From: Anadara kagoshimensis
Taxonomy: Eukaryota > Mollusca > Bivalvia > Arcoida > Arcidae
NCBI GenBank assembly: GCA_021292105.1
Contig: CM037867.1
Location: 42,485,843 to 42,549,842 of the forward strand
Direction of reading: 5' to 3'
DNA length: 64,000 bases
The notes under the pieces are model-generated. The model was not told where the DNA came from. It worked only from the letters and a program-made list of their open reading frames with translations, and ran no database searches. Positions 31,795-43,364 of this stretch are shown here, piece by piece; the stretch's first letter is position 1, and the number at the start of each line of letters is the position of its first letter. A program made the translations under genes and the position numbers.

Positions 31795-32843
31795 CCAATG
31801 TACAGACCAACTACGGATAGTTGAAAAGAGTGGTCAGTTCTGGGATGGTGGGAAAACCAGAGTGCCTAGATTCTGGGATGGTGGGAAAACCAGAGTGCCT
31901 AGATAAAACCAACCATCTCGACATGTCCATTCAGACTAGGTCCGAGTAGGATTCGAACCTAGGTTGTGAAAGGTGCTGTAGCAGACCACTTAGTCACTGG
32001 TAAAGAAAGGGGTGCAGAATTGAGAGAGTTTGCCCCCGTAAGGGCTGAAAGTGGATCGCTACTTGACTAATCAAGCCACCTTCCCTTTCCACATTGGAGA
32101 TAGCTCCGACAGTGTTGCCATTGAAACCGTGGTATAAACAGACTCAAACAGACTAGCATGGGAAGGAATTGTTATCTCAGCAAGAGATTTTATGTTTTAA
32201 ATACTAATATGTAAAACCTTCAGAGCGGTGTTTTGAAAAGAGCATCTTCAATTATTTCATTTAAATCTGATGTACATGTTACAGTTTTATTTTATCAAGT
32301 CTGGTATATAAACTATTAGTTTTTTGATATATTTTAATTTAGCTGTACGATTTGAATTATTCCTTAATTTATTAAAATACAAAAAAAAAATAAATAAATA
32401 ATCACCTTTGACCAAAGATCACGATATCCCCATAGGGAACAAGGCGGACAACTCTCATAGGCCACGCCCCTGTAGTTTAATAATACATGTTAAGTATACA
32501 GGACTCTCCCCCCTCCCCCCCAACCAGGTTTGTTTAAATTGCATTGGCTTTAAAGTTTTATGTGCTACTTTAGAATTTTTATGAAATTTTATGATTAAAA
32601 AGTAAATTGTTCTGTGCTACTTTTGAATTATATTATTTCATAAAAATTCAAAAGTAGCACATTACAAAAGCAATATAGTCACACACACACACACGCGCGC
32701 GCGCGCCTGTACTACTTTGGTGTATAAGACACATACATGCATGCTTGCGAACACTTGATATGTCTAACACGGATACAAAGACAAATTGTGGTATTAAATA
32801 AACACAGACGCACAAACATACTGTGATACACAAACACACACAC

Positions 32844-32892
<49 letters not shown>

Positions 32893-32895
32893 CAT
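31795..32895 (-). repeat. Long dispersed repeat D, copy 2
   Basis: Collinear partner of 20,040-21,000 with the same tRNA-like module (B box about 31,949-31,960, A box about 31,983-32,000 on minus). It has a 34-bp internal duplication (TTCTGGGATGGTGGGAAAAC at 31,837 and 31,871) and ends in CA/CG and GA microsatellites (32,682-32,705; 32,847-32,890). Confidence 0.7.
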
Positions 32896-33945
32896 ATCTA
32901 ATAATCGGTGATAAGATGTTACATTGCTAAGAATTGGAGTCGCACACATTTAAAATAATTCTATCTTTAAAGTTACTCGCATGTAGTGAAGTTCATTTAT
33001 TTCAATTTATTAAGTTCTGGGATGATGAAGTAAACCGAAGTACCGAAAAAAACCTCCGGCCATCGAAAAGCGTACTGACATACTGGCGAGAAGCTCTGTT
33101 ATCCGTTAGTCTATGAACTCTCATTGGCAGTGTAAATGGTCACTCACTTGTCCAGACAATTTAAGTGATCTCTCTGGCACAGGCTATTTTAAATATTCAC
33201 TCATTGGTTCAGAGTAATGTAGTTTCAGTTTTCGCCCATTAGTTCCAAGTAGTCTACATGTTCTGTGTTCGGTTCAGACTTATCTGTAACGTTTTAGCGG
33301 AACCATTACTTCATTGAATTTATAAATTGAAAAAGAATAAGCTAATGTTTTTCCGTAAAATTGTTTCATTTCGAGAATTACGACGTTGACGTTTACACGA
33401 ACGTTAAGGAGTACTGATGACGTAACATGCCCATGGATTCTATTGTGATATTTATTTATGTTTGTGTATTTTACTGTTCTAGGGAACTCAACCCACAGGA
33501 TTAAAATCAAGTACGTGTTTTTATTGTATCATAGCATTTAGATTTTTGTTGAGGCAGGTTACATAGGGTTATTTGTTTTTAGTTTGATTTATGGTGGTAA
33601 AACAAGGTACATGTACATTTGTCGTCAACAGAAGTCAAATTTGTTTTCTTGTCAATTTAGGTGTGTATTTTATAACTCGCAGACCCTTGTTTAAAAATTC
33701 AGGGTGTATTCATTAAAATTAGGAGCATTTTAAATTTTAGTTATTTATTACGTTTTTAATTGGAATGACAAGTAAAACCAATACTTTGACATGACTATGT
33801 GACTACATATAACGCCTGTAGCAGTATTTATTAAATATTATGATAATGTAAACATATATTTGATTTACTGGGATGCAATAAAGTGGGTTTTATTCTCAGT
33901 CTGTGCTTTAAATACAATGATTCAGTGTTGTGTATTAAAAAGGAC
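32896..33945. other. Intergenic DNA, nothing recognised
   Basis: No credible ORF, exon or repeat found. Confidence 0.4.
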
Positions 33946-33949
33946 AGAC

Positions 33950-34218
33950 CCCAGTTTCACAATCATTTCTTAACTAAGATTTTCTTAACTTAAATCTGGC
34001 AAGTTTGAAACCTGAATAACTGTGTTAGTTTTCAAGATATTGATGCATCTAAAGTGTCATTTTGACGATTATTATTAATAAAAACAAACATACTGATCCA
34101 TGTCCGAATCACAATCCAGAAGCAAACTTACCGGTAAGTAAAAAGTTATAGCACCTGTATTCTTTTGTATACCACAATCTGAGTTAAGGTATGGTTGTGA
34201 AACCGGGGCCTTTTTATA
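33950..34218. mobile_element. MITE R3 with an R1 fragment inside
   Basis: R3 ends CCCCAGTTTCACAATCATTT and TGGTTGTGAAACCGGGGCC flank an interior in which AAACATACTGATCCATGTCC and GAATCACAATCCAGAAGC (R1 start) replace the usual R3 sequence, so R1 inserted into R3. Confidence 0.7.
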
Positions 34219-35555
34219 CACAAGAAACATTCAAAGTAAATTTTCCTTACTTAAGACCGATACGACGAATCACAAGTATATAAGAGACCATAGACTTGCC
34301 CGAAAAACCTAAATACCCGAAAATAGGACAAAATCAACCGAAAACGCTAAAAACCACTAATTTGACATATCTATTATTATAAGAATATGAGATAAAACTT
34401 TTGAAATATACTTTTGACTGGCAAGTACGATATTATGATATTTCGTTTTTGTTTGGTTTGTCAGCTGTATCAGCCGCGATATGTAATCAGCGTGAACATG
34501 TGATTTCGGGTACATGAACATTGAGTGTATCACTTAACTTAACGTCGGTCGCGCCTATTATGTTTCGACACTGGTCGCCATGATTGTACCAAAGCAGCGT
34601 AACGGCAACTAATTATAACGAGTACTAGTGTCAGTGACGCCATTAAAAGGCACAATAAAGGCCGAGTTTTTATTCTTTTTGCATCCAATTCAAGCAATTT
34701 GTCTAATTTTTCTGAATATTGTGGGCGTGGCCGGCGATCCGTCAATTATACATTTGGCGATGACAGCATCATCATGTTCTATGACGTAACACCGAAGAAA
34801 CATTTTCAAATTAGACTTACAGTTTCTTTTTGAGGAAGCATGAAGCACTTAAGAACGCCGGACTCCAGTAATGAATTTCGCTTATCCAAGGTCGGTTGTA
34901 TTCTCCAGGCTCCTCGGTTTCCTCTGGGTTCCTCCTACATCCCTTAAATGGCCGTCTCGATATAAGCGAGTGAATTTTGACTGGGGCGTAAAACTCCATA
35001 GGGTGTATATTTGTGAAAAAATATTAATATTTTATAATTTACTGCTATATTATATAACATACGAAATATGAGTAACAACTCCCGACTACTTGTATGCACC
35101 GCTCTGATTTATTATAATGTAATACAGCAGTTCTTTATTCTTCTGTCGTTTCCGTACAATGAAGTAGTGTACTACAAGTTATATATATGTTATATAGAAG
35201 TAAAGTCATGTGTTATGAGACATAAACTACAAAGTCAATTCTATACAATTTTAACCTCTAAAATGTCAAACAAAAATTGCAGCAAAATCTGTCAAAAGCA
35301 GACGACAGAGAGCCGTCACTTCTTTGAGAAGGTCTCTTCTATACGTAACTTCGTTGACATTCCATGAAAGAAAGTTTCCGAAATACCGGATTTCTCACTG
35401 ATGCCCTCACCAAACATCAGTTTTTTTTAAATACCGGAATACCTTTTGCTTTTTTTTTTTTTGCATTATATCGCTAGTGTTAGCCAGATCACACTGTGCT
35501 ATTAATTCCTCCACCCTGATGTGATTTTGAGAGTTTCAGAATTTACCGTCCAACC
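34219..35555. other. Intergenic DNA with a SINE S1 tail fragment
   Basis: 34,925-35,005 contains GGCCGTCTCGATATAAGCG and TGACTGGGGCGTAAAACTCC, an S1-type 3' tail. The rest (including a 99-codon plus ORF at 35,068-35,367) shows nothing recognisable. Confidence 0.45.
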
Positions 35556-35559
35556 GGTT

Positions 35560-35668
35560 TATTTATCCTGGCATCAAGTAAGTCATGAAGGTCAGAACAT
35601 GCCCCCATTCGGGATTCGATCTAACAGGAGTCCGATGCTTTTCCAACTGAGCTACATTGTTTTTTATG
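35560..35668 (-). repeat. tRNA-like SINE head (decayed)
   Basis: Minus strand reads TGTAGCTCAGTTGGAAAAGC (A box) and AGATCGAATCCCG (B box). The anticodon arm is not well formed and the total is short, so it is a SINE remnant or tRNA pseudogene. Confidence 0.5.
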
Positions 35669-36515
35669 TGTTGACGTGATGGATTTGCATGTTGCGCTTA
35701 GGAAAGAAAAATTATCTGCGTTTGTGTTTGCTTTGTGTTTCCTCCATTTTCTTACTTATCTCGTCTTACGTGAAGAAAAGTAAGACAACAAAATATATCA
35801 TCTATCATTTAAGTTTCTACTGTGAGATACAATGGGTTATACCATGGTCATAGAACAGCACATGCGTACTCTACTTCCGGTAATTCTTAATCTGGTTCGA
35901 TTGCGTTCACAAATAAAAACAATTTGCAATACACGGAAGTAACCTTTTTGGATCTTGTAGTTACTGACTAGATGAACATCTCCAGTAAAACAAGAGACAG
36001 TTATAATTTTAGAGTCTTTATTTTAAAAGTGTGCTGTTTGTTATTTTTATGGTTGCAGTGGTTGTAAATTCCAGCTATGTAGCACTTATTTGATATAGCT
36101 AAACAATCTATACTGTCTGGAAAACAACTTAATTAATGACGGTAAAGAGGCCTTAAAACAAAACATCCAAAACTTAGTTCGATTCACTTCTAACAATGTG
36201 ACTTTAACGTCGTCCACATTTAGTTCGCGATGCTTATAAAAAGTTGACGTTAAGGCGGTTATATCGATTACATAATCAAACAAATTAAAGTCATTACGCA
36301 CCTGTATAATAAAATGGACGGTTTTCTTTTTCAATGCAATAAAATAAAAAAGAGACGACAAGGTAAAGAACATTTTTTATAGTTGCTTGATACATGGAGG
36401 CCTTTTGGACAAATTAAAGAGCTGGGTATTCTGCACACTGAATAGTTCCCAAAACCCTCTAATTCTTTCATATTTGCATATAATAGTTACAAAATTATTT
36501 CTATCTCTTATAATC
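35669..36515. other. Intergenic DNA, nothing recognised
   Basis: A 95-codon minus ORF (36,086-36,373) was considered; no motif or conserved feature supports it. Confidence 0.35.
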
Positions 36516-36519
36516 AAAC

Positions 36520-36690
36520 ACAAACATACTAATCCATGTCTGAATCACAATTCAGAAGCAAAGTATAAACTTTGGAACTGACAAATCAGGTTGAACACTT
36601 AAACTTCCATCAGGAAAGTGAGACCGGGTGCTCCGGAAGGGTAAGCGCCTCCTGTTTAGCTAGCTACACCTGCCAGGTGTGTAATCGAAA
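36520..36690 (+). repeat. Dispersed repeat R1, best copy
   Basis: Runs from AACATACTAATCCATGTCTG through AATTCAGAAGCAAAGTATAA, GAAAGTGAGACCGGGTGCTC and CGGAAGGGTAAGCGCCTCC to TTTAGCTAGCTACACCTGCC. Other copies match parts of this order in both orientations. Confidence 0.75.
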
Positions 36691-37600
36691 ATGTGTGAAA
36701 GGAAAATGAAACTATGGGACGTCAAATATATCCAGGACAATCCTAGACTAAGAGCATCAAAATTATCAACAATACTGTGATGCCGGCCATTAAACTTGTT
36801 TAGGGCCCTGATGAGCCTAGGCCTGCAAATATCCTTGAATTTGAATTAATTGAATATTTTAAACAACAAATCACTACTTTTACTTTTAAGGAAAATATTA
36901 GCTTAATTATGGCGTAGGGATATAGATGTCTTTATGTGTCTTTCATAGTAACATGACGTCACTAAACTCCAATTCTTTCATACAAAAGTGAGAGAAAAGG
37001 CAGAGCCAATCAAAATGCTTGTAACAAAGGAGAACTGAATTATAAGTTGATATGTATTGGATACCCTGAAATAGACTACGGTTATCCTGATGAATGGTGA
37101 AGTATTTCAATTCCCACCACCTCTTTATGTATAGAGAGTTATTATTTTGCAATTACTAAATAACTATCGAAAAACCTACATAAACCACAATTATCACACC
37201 TGTGTGTATACGGATTTTACTACTGTGGAAAAAACTATCATAGCACCTTGTTTGTTAGATTGGCGGTTTTTTATAGATCCATGCCACAAAATAAACAAAA
37301 ACATCACATTGAAGGAAGAAGTTTATTAGCTGTTTTCGTATAATGTAGATTTTAAACAAAACCACCGGACTTAAATGACATAAATACAACTTAAAATTTA
37401 ACAAAACCATGCCGTAATGAAATGCACGTCTTAGTCTCATGTAAATATAAACCATTTTAAAACATTATATATTAATGAAAAATTCTTTTGTCAAGAAATA
37501 TATTCACAAAACATTCTACAAGGAATAATTTATAATTAGTTAACTACAGTACAATTGTTTACTATAATTAGATACTATAGTTATAATGCAAACAATTAAT
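36691..37600. other. Intergenic DNA, nothing recognised
   Basis: A+T-rich, no supported feature. Confidence 0.4.
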
Positions 37601-37606
37601 AATTGT

Positions 37607-37608
37607 GA

Positions 37609-37661
<53 letters not shown>
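37607..37661. repeat. (GA)n microsatellite
   Basis: About 27 GA units with one phase slip near 37,620. Confidence 0.95.
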
Positions 37662-37664
<3 letters not shown>

Positions 37665-37724
37665 GGTTCTGGATATTCTGAACAACCGTCGCAACAAAAA
37701 TTAATATCTGTTTTATTCTGAACC

Positions 37725-38045
37725 CGTTCCAGTGATCACCATCGGGTATCCATGACTATGTCACTGGAAACAAAGTTTTGTCCAGCTAGCAATTGGAAAT
37801 CAGCTTTATTTCCGACTATATCATTAGACAACACCTCATACTGTACACCATTTCGTCCGGATATGGCACTGGACATCACTTTTTCCAGTTATGCTACTGG
37901 ACATCACATTATGTCTGGCTATTTGACTGGGCATCACCGTTATATCTTTCTTTGCTATTGGATACCGCCATTGTGTCTGCACATGCCTCTGGACACCGTC
38001 GATGTCCGTCTTTGTCATTAATTGGAAAACAGCGTTATATCTAGT
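37725..38045 (+). repeat. Degenerate minisatellite, ~33-bp unit
   Basis: Roughly nine diverged units around the phrase ATGCTACTGGACATCAC(A/C). Overlapping ORFs of 83-89 codons in three frames on both strands come from the repeat. Confidence 0.75.
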
Positions 38046-38114
38046 TGTTGAAGGTTGTTCTATGTGACAATGATGTCCGTAGTTAGTGCACTGTTTCTTC
38101 ATTTAAACGTCTTG

Positions 38115-38275
38115 TATTTTTTAACCTTTCTGATATGACCTTGGTTCAAGGCATGACACACTTTTGAACCATGAAGATTATTCATGTGAAGTTTTATGAC
38201 AGTTGTCCAAAGTAGCTATGAGATATGGCCCCAACACGATTTTACACGGACAGACAGACAGACAGACAGGGTGAT
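38115..38275 (+). repeat. Dispersed repeat with (GACA)n tail, copy 1
   Basis: TGATATGACCTTGGTTCAAGG, TTTGAACCATGAAGATTATTC, ATGTGAAGTTTTATGACAG and GATTTTACACGGACAGACAG are shared in order with 52,280-52,475. The simple-repeat tail suggests a retroposed element. Confidence 0.75.
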
Positions 38276-38804
38276 TCCTATATCTATATACCCCTCAAAC
38301 TAGTTTGCGGGGGGGGGGTATAATAAAAAGACAAATGAAAAATTACAACTAATATCCTGATTGATAATACAGAACCAACCACCAGGTAAACAACCAATTA
38401 AAGCAATTGTGTGCGTTGTTGTTGTTTTTGAAACCTTTCGCTGCCTATAAAAAAGGCACACATTAAAGTGAACACAAACGTTATAGGTGAGGTTTTGGAC
38501 CAATAAAGAAAATAATTTATGCTTTTTTCAAGGTTATCTTATATAAGCCTAATTTTTCTATTATGTCACGCTATACAAAGACATCTACGTCACGCTGGTT
38601 GGAGAGATTTTATTCAATATATAATCTGCAATGTATCATCATTAGATTTGCATTTTACATGAATTTTACATGTTAAGCAGATTAGAAAGAACAAATTTAC
38701 TTGGGAAACATGAATATTTTTATATTTTTGAATGATGAGGTGTTTAAACCTTTGAGAAAAACAGAAAATTGTCTCAACGCGAGAATTGAATGAAGTTTTA
38801 CTCC

Positions 38805-39020
38805 CCCCAGTCAATATTCTTTCATACTCATCGAGGTAGTCAGTTGAGAGATGGTGGAGGAAACCAGAGTGTCCGGAGAAAACCCCATAGACTTTCGTCA
38901 CGAACTGACAAACCTTTACAAATAAGGATCTGTCTCTTGTGAGATTTGAACCTAGAAGATGAGAGTCGCTATGATACGTAATCACCCGCTTTAGACCACT
39001 CGGACACCGAGGTCTCAGTT
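38805..39020 (-). mobile_element. SINE with tRNA-Ser/Leu-like head
   Basis: Minus strand: GGTGTCCGAGTGGTCTAAAG (A box) and TAGGTTCAAATCTC (B box), followed by GTTTTCTCCGGACACTCTGG and TTTCCTCCACCATC. The later phrases also occur in repeat D, so the two share a body module. Confidence 0.6.
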
Positions 39021-39284
39021 TGAACGTGGAATAATCTCTGTTTAAGCTTCATCTGTCAGTAATTTGGGTGTAGGTACTGTAACTTGTTAAAGCGACACCT
39101 TCCGATATTCTTGAAAATGATTGTGTAAAATTCTTAACTTTCGATTGATCTGTACTGTAGATGGCCATCTGCGATAAAACGATTTTGTCCCCAAATTGAC
39201 TTTGCAGGGTTTCATTTTACAGTTACTGCGGATATGGAAAATTGTATAAAAACACAAATTCTGAGAGTCGTTAGATTCAGATGT

Positions 39285-39580
39285 GTCTGACTCTGGGTCT
39301 GACCCAAGACTTGAAAGTGGGTAGTGACTGTTATTTCGCCAAGCACTCGGCATTACGAAATGAAAGTCACGGTTCTTTCGGATGGAAACTTAAAATAATC
39401 GAGGTCCCGTGTCACGGTGGGCTTGGCACGCTAAAGAACCCTGTTGTATAATGCTATCAGCGCAACGCACAGACAAAACTTCTATTTCTGCACCTTCGCC
39501 TATAGCTGGCGACGTCTCGATATAAGTGAAATATTCTTGACTGGGACGTTAAACACCATTACCCACTCAATCCATAGTCG
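39285..39580 (+). mobile_element. SINE S1, well preserved body and tail
   Basis: Includes GTCTGACCCAAGACTTGAAAG, GCCAAGCACTCGGCATTACG, GGCACGCTAAAGAACCCTG, CGACGTCTCGATATAAGTG and GACTGGGACGTTAAACACC, ending ACCCACTCAATCC. The tRNA head is decayed. Confidence 0.85.
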
Positions 39581-39692
39581 GTAGTTTTATCATCAATGGC
39601 AGATTTAAGACGTTGCTAGTTCATCGACGGCTTCTTTCACGTTTATGTATTTTGAGCAGACCTTTCCTTTATTTCATTTGTTTAACAAGAAA

Positions 39693-39932
39693 AGGCCCTA
39701 CTTCGGTCACAGTCATTTCTTAATGAAGATTTTCCTCATTTTAAATTTGGTAAATTTTATTAATCTTTTTTTAAAACTACAAAACTAAAACAAATGTTAT
39801 AAGTTTGATCTAGGATCGTCTTCAAAATAACACCTTAAATTCCTGGATATCTTATAAAAAAGATTAGGGTGTAAAGTTTACGTGATTTAAGTTAAAGAAA
39901 TCTTAGATAAAGGATTATTGTGAAACCGGGAA
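39693..39932. mobile_element. MITE R3, diverged copy
   Basis: Left GGTCACAGTCATTTCTTAATG and right AAAGGATTATTGTGAAACCGG are decayed R3 ends; the interior CTTAAATTCCTGGATATCTT is shared. Confidence 0.6.
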
Positions 39933-40360
39933 ACAGGTGTGGTTTATAAATAGTGTGGTGTTAGAAACTGCGTGAGTACATACATGTACATGTATCAGTC
40001 TGTTTGATCAATTCGACGGATTTATCTGCTTTTGACGGATTTCTACCATATAACGGATAAACGGTCAAACTAGACGGATTTTTCTCCATTTTTACGGTTT
40101 TTTACGATTGATTCGCTGAATTTACTGCAAAGGTGATAAATATGCCAAACTACTCATCTAAAACAAAAGTACTAAAAATTTGGACTTCTTGAATGGAAAT
40201 TGTACCAAAGTCTAACACTTAACGATAAAAAAGTACATTTGTACCTAAATGCCAAATGACAACATTGCACACTAAAAATGTATCGATCTGGACAAATAAG
40301 TAAATTTGATTGGTCAGGCTTTATATATACTAGTATGTTTTAGAACATGATTCGTAAAAA

Positions 40361-41165
40361 CCATTGGTCAGTGTCAATTTGTGTAAAGCAATTTAGAGTC
40401 TAGCCGTTCCACTTATTTAAGAATGAACCATTGGTCAGTGTTAATTTGTGTAATGTAACTTAGAGTCTAGCCGTTCCACTTATTTAAGAATGAACCATTG
40501 GTCAGTGTCAATTTGTGTAATGTTACTTGGTGTCTAGGTGTTCCACCACCATTGGTCAGTGTCAATTTGTGTAATGTTACTTGGTGTCTAGCTGTTCTAC
40601 TACCATTGGCCTGTGTCAATTTGTGTAATGTAACTTGGAGTCTAGCTGTTCCACTACCATTGGTCTGTGTCAATTTGTGTAATGTTACTTGGTGTCTAGC
40701 TGTTCCACTACCATTGGTCTGTGTCAATTTGTGTAATGTTACTTGGTGTCTAGCTGTTCCACTACCATTGGTCTGTGTCAATTTGTGTAATGTAACTTGG
40801 TGTCTAGCTGTTCCACTACCATTGGCCTGTGTTAATTTGTGTAATGTAACTTGGAGTCTAGCTGTTCCACTATAATTGGTCTGTGTCAATTTGTGTAATG
40901 TAACTTGGAGTCTAGCTGTTCCACTATAATTGGTCTGTGTCAATTTGTGTAATGTTACTTGGAGTCTAGCTGTTCCACTTGTTTAAGAATGAACCATTGG
41001 TCAGAGTCAATTCGTGTAATGTAAAATGGAGTCTAGCCGTAATAAACTATTGGTCAGAGTCAATTCGTGTAATGTAAAATGGAGTCTAGCCGTAATGAAC
41101 CATTGGTCAGTGTCAATTTGTGTAAAGTAACTTAAGAGTCTAGCCGTTCCACTTATTTAAGAATG
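40361..41165 (+). repeat. Minisatellite, 54-bp core with 67-bp flank variants
   Basis: Core units start at CCATTGGTC(A/T)GTGTCAATTT every 54 bp from 40,495 to about 40,930; flanking units are 67 bp and add TTATTTAAGAATGAA. Because 54 is a multiple of 3 and the unit lacks stops, both strands stay open (158 codons minus, 125 plus). Confidence 0.93.
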
Positions 41166-41558
41166 AAAGTCAAAGTAAATAAAAATAACATTAGCATTAG
41201 ACCGATATAAGTCATTTGTTAAAGCATATTGATAAATAATTTGTAAGCTGCTCTTACAACCGTAAAAATAATAGTGTTGTTGATTCGCTGATTTTACTGC
41301 AAAGGTGATAAATATGCCGAACTATTCATCTAAAAATATCGGGCATGAAAAACGTTAATGTATATCAGAAACTTGATTTAAAATGAGTATGAAAACTTAG
41401 CATCATTCATCCATGAATAATCCGACCGGTTATTTCTGAAGTAACATGCTAAATATGTAATAAGCAAATGTCTGTTGTGGGAACTGCCAGACATGCGCAC
41501 TAAGCTTCAAAATTCAGAATAATTGATATCCAATGTTCATTGATATTATGTATTAGTC

Positions 41559-41564
41559 TATAAG
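41559..41564 (+). promoter_or_regulatory. Possible TATA box for the 41,677 exon
   Basis: TATAAG within TCTATAAGAGCGGG, about 115 bp before the ATG. With a start site about 30 bp downstream the 5' UTR would be about 90 nt. Position-based inference only. Confidence 0.3.
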
Positions 41565-41676
41565 AGCGGGTCTTTCATTCGGGTGGAGGAATCAATTACT
41601 TAGTGAAATTAATTGGATTTATTTTCAAAAGTGGATTATTTTACAAGAGTGATTTTTTACGTTAAAAGCCTCCGTT

Positions 41677-41737
41677 ATGGAGGCTGTAAAATGGATTATT
41701 TTGTTAATTCTTGTGACTTTTTCGAAAAATATCAAAG
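41677..41737 (+). CDS. Signal-peptide first exon 2 (phase 1), paralogue of 50,965
   Basis: ATG 41,677 encodes MEAVKWIILLILVTFSKNIK plus the first base of a Gly codon, then a strong donor (AAAG|GTAAGA, GT at 41,738). The peptide is a classic signal sequence: charged start, hydrophobic IILLILVTF core, polar end. The exon at 50,965 encodes 15 of 20 identical residues. Of the 13 identical residues that have alternative codons, 11 use a different codon in the two copies, so selection has kept the protein while DNA diverged. The 5' UTRs also align (GCCTCCGTTATGGAGG versus ACCTCCGAAGATGGAGG). The mature protein and its family are unknown; later exons must lie downstream on plus. Confidence 0.68.
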
Positions 41738-42216
41738 GTAAGAAATCATTTTATTTCTTTTTTTAAATTAGTTTAAATTTTATTTTGAAAATGAAAAACC
41801 TGTTTGTGATTTTAAATAGCAAAATTAAACTTTAATATAAAATTTTATTTTGAAAATGAAAACTTTAAACGATTTTAAAAAGTAAATATAACATAGATCT
41901 TTATAAAAGTGCATCTTAAAAACGAAAACTTTCAAAAAATTAAAACAAAATCTCCCTTCTTTTTCTAAAATAGAATGTTGGTTATGATTAGTTTTTTTAG
42001 GTTCAAAAAAGTTTTTCTCTCTATTTCCAAGAATTATATAAAGTTTTTGACAATAACAATCATTATTATGCAGACCTGAAATTTTTTCTCCAAAGTTTTT
42101 CCGAATTTGGGCACGATAAAAAGATGATCAAAGTTCAAATTAATTTTTTTAACTTCACATATAGAATAAATGTTATATCGTTTTGTATGATGACTTTGGT
42201 GTTTTGTTGATTATTA

Positions 42217-42259
<43 letters not shown>

Positions 42260-43360
42260 GTTATTGTGCATTCCTGTAGACGCAAGTAAAGCTTGTTTGG
42301 TTAAACAGCAGTGTATATAAAGGGGATGGGCACTTAGATTATCCAATAGCGTTACACTGTCTTCGTGAATGTAAAACGTTTTAACGATCCAGTAAACTTC
42401 AGCATCAAACCTCTTCTTCTTCTTCTTCGTCTTCTTCTTCTTATTATTATTATTATTATTATAAAATAAAATAAAACATGTAGATTTTAATTTAAAAACA
42501 TTATTACAGATTTTCGAACTTTCGTAACCGATCTTGCCCTTCTATTACCTATTAACCTAGCTAATAACGCGTTTAGAAATTTGGCAAATTACAATATTTC
42601 GGTAAATGTCAATGTATGAATTTTATGGAAAAAACTAGCAAAAAATAAAATTATTTGTCTACAACTCGCATATGAAGCAACACGTACAACAAACTAAATG
42701 TTTATCATTACAATCATACATTATTAAAATATTGCTTAGCAATGGAGGGAATTTTCAAAATAAATTCACATACCCTTATACAAGACTTTGGTCCGTTATT
42801 TCATTAACATAACACTATTAGGACACATCAATGACTTTTTAATATACAAGTCATATCGATTGTAAATTTTAATGTATTAATAATGGAAGTTATGTTATAA
42901 TGAAAAAAATATCTTGATTGTTATCTCAAAAACGTTTGATTGTGTAAAATCACTCTGTTCTTCTGGTCATTGGGTTGTAAAAAAATGTAGGATATGAAAG
43001 TTTAATATAGACTGGTATATGATTTATAATCACCCATTATGGTTGTACCTTTGGTGGTGAGTGACTGGGTGGATGTACAATGTCTAATGTGGTAAATGAA
43101 AGGGATTGGTGGAGTATAGAATCTTATAAAGTCTTGTTAATAATATCTTAAATGAGCCATGTTTAATATATTGTATAATAGTTAATTATTCGCAGTTAAC
43201 TAGAATGTGCATGTCATTATTAATAACACCTACACGCTGTATATTGACTGTTATAAGTGTCATATACCACTTTTTGAATGTCATTTATGATTAAATTAAA
43301 ATAGTGGTATATTACATAAGTAATGTCGTCGTGTTGATTAATTTGGGCGTCTTGGTGTAA
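41738..43360 (+). other. Putative first intron of the 41,677 gene; TTA and TTC microsatellites
   Basis: A+T-rich. (TTA)n at about 42,212-42,260 and (TTC)n(TTA)n at about 42,412-42,462. No second exon recognised. Confidence 0.4.
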
Positions 43361-43364
43361 ATTT

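Noticed and set aside
40467-40943. 158-codon minus ORF (and 125-codon plus ORF) with 18-residue repeats
   Set aside because: 54-bp triplet-period minisatellite, open on both strands; no start context, splice sites or non-repeat domain.
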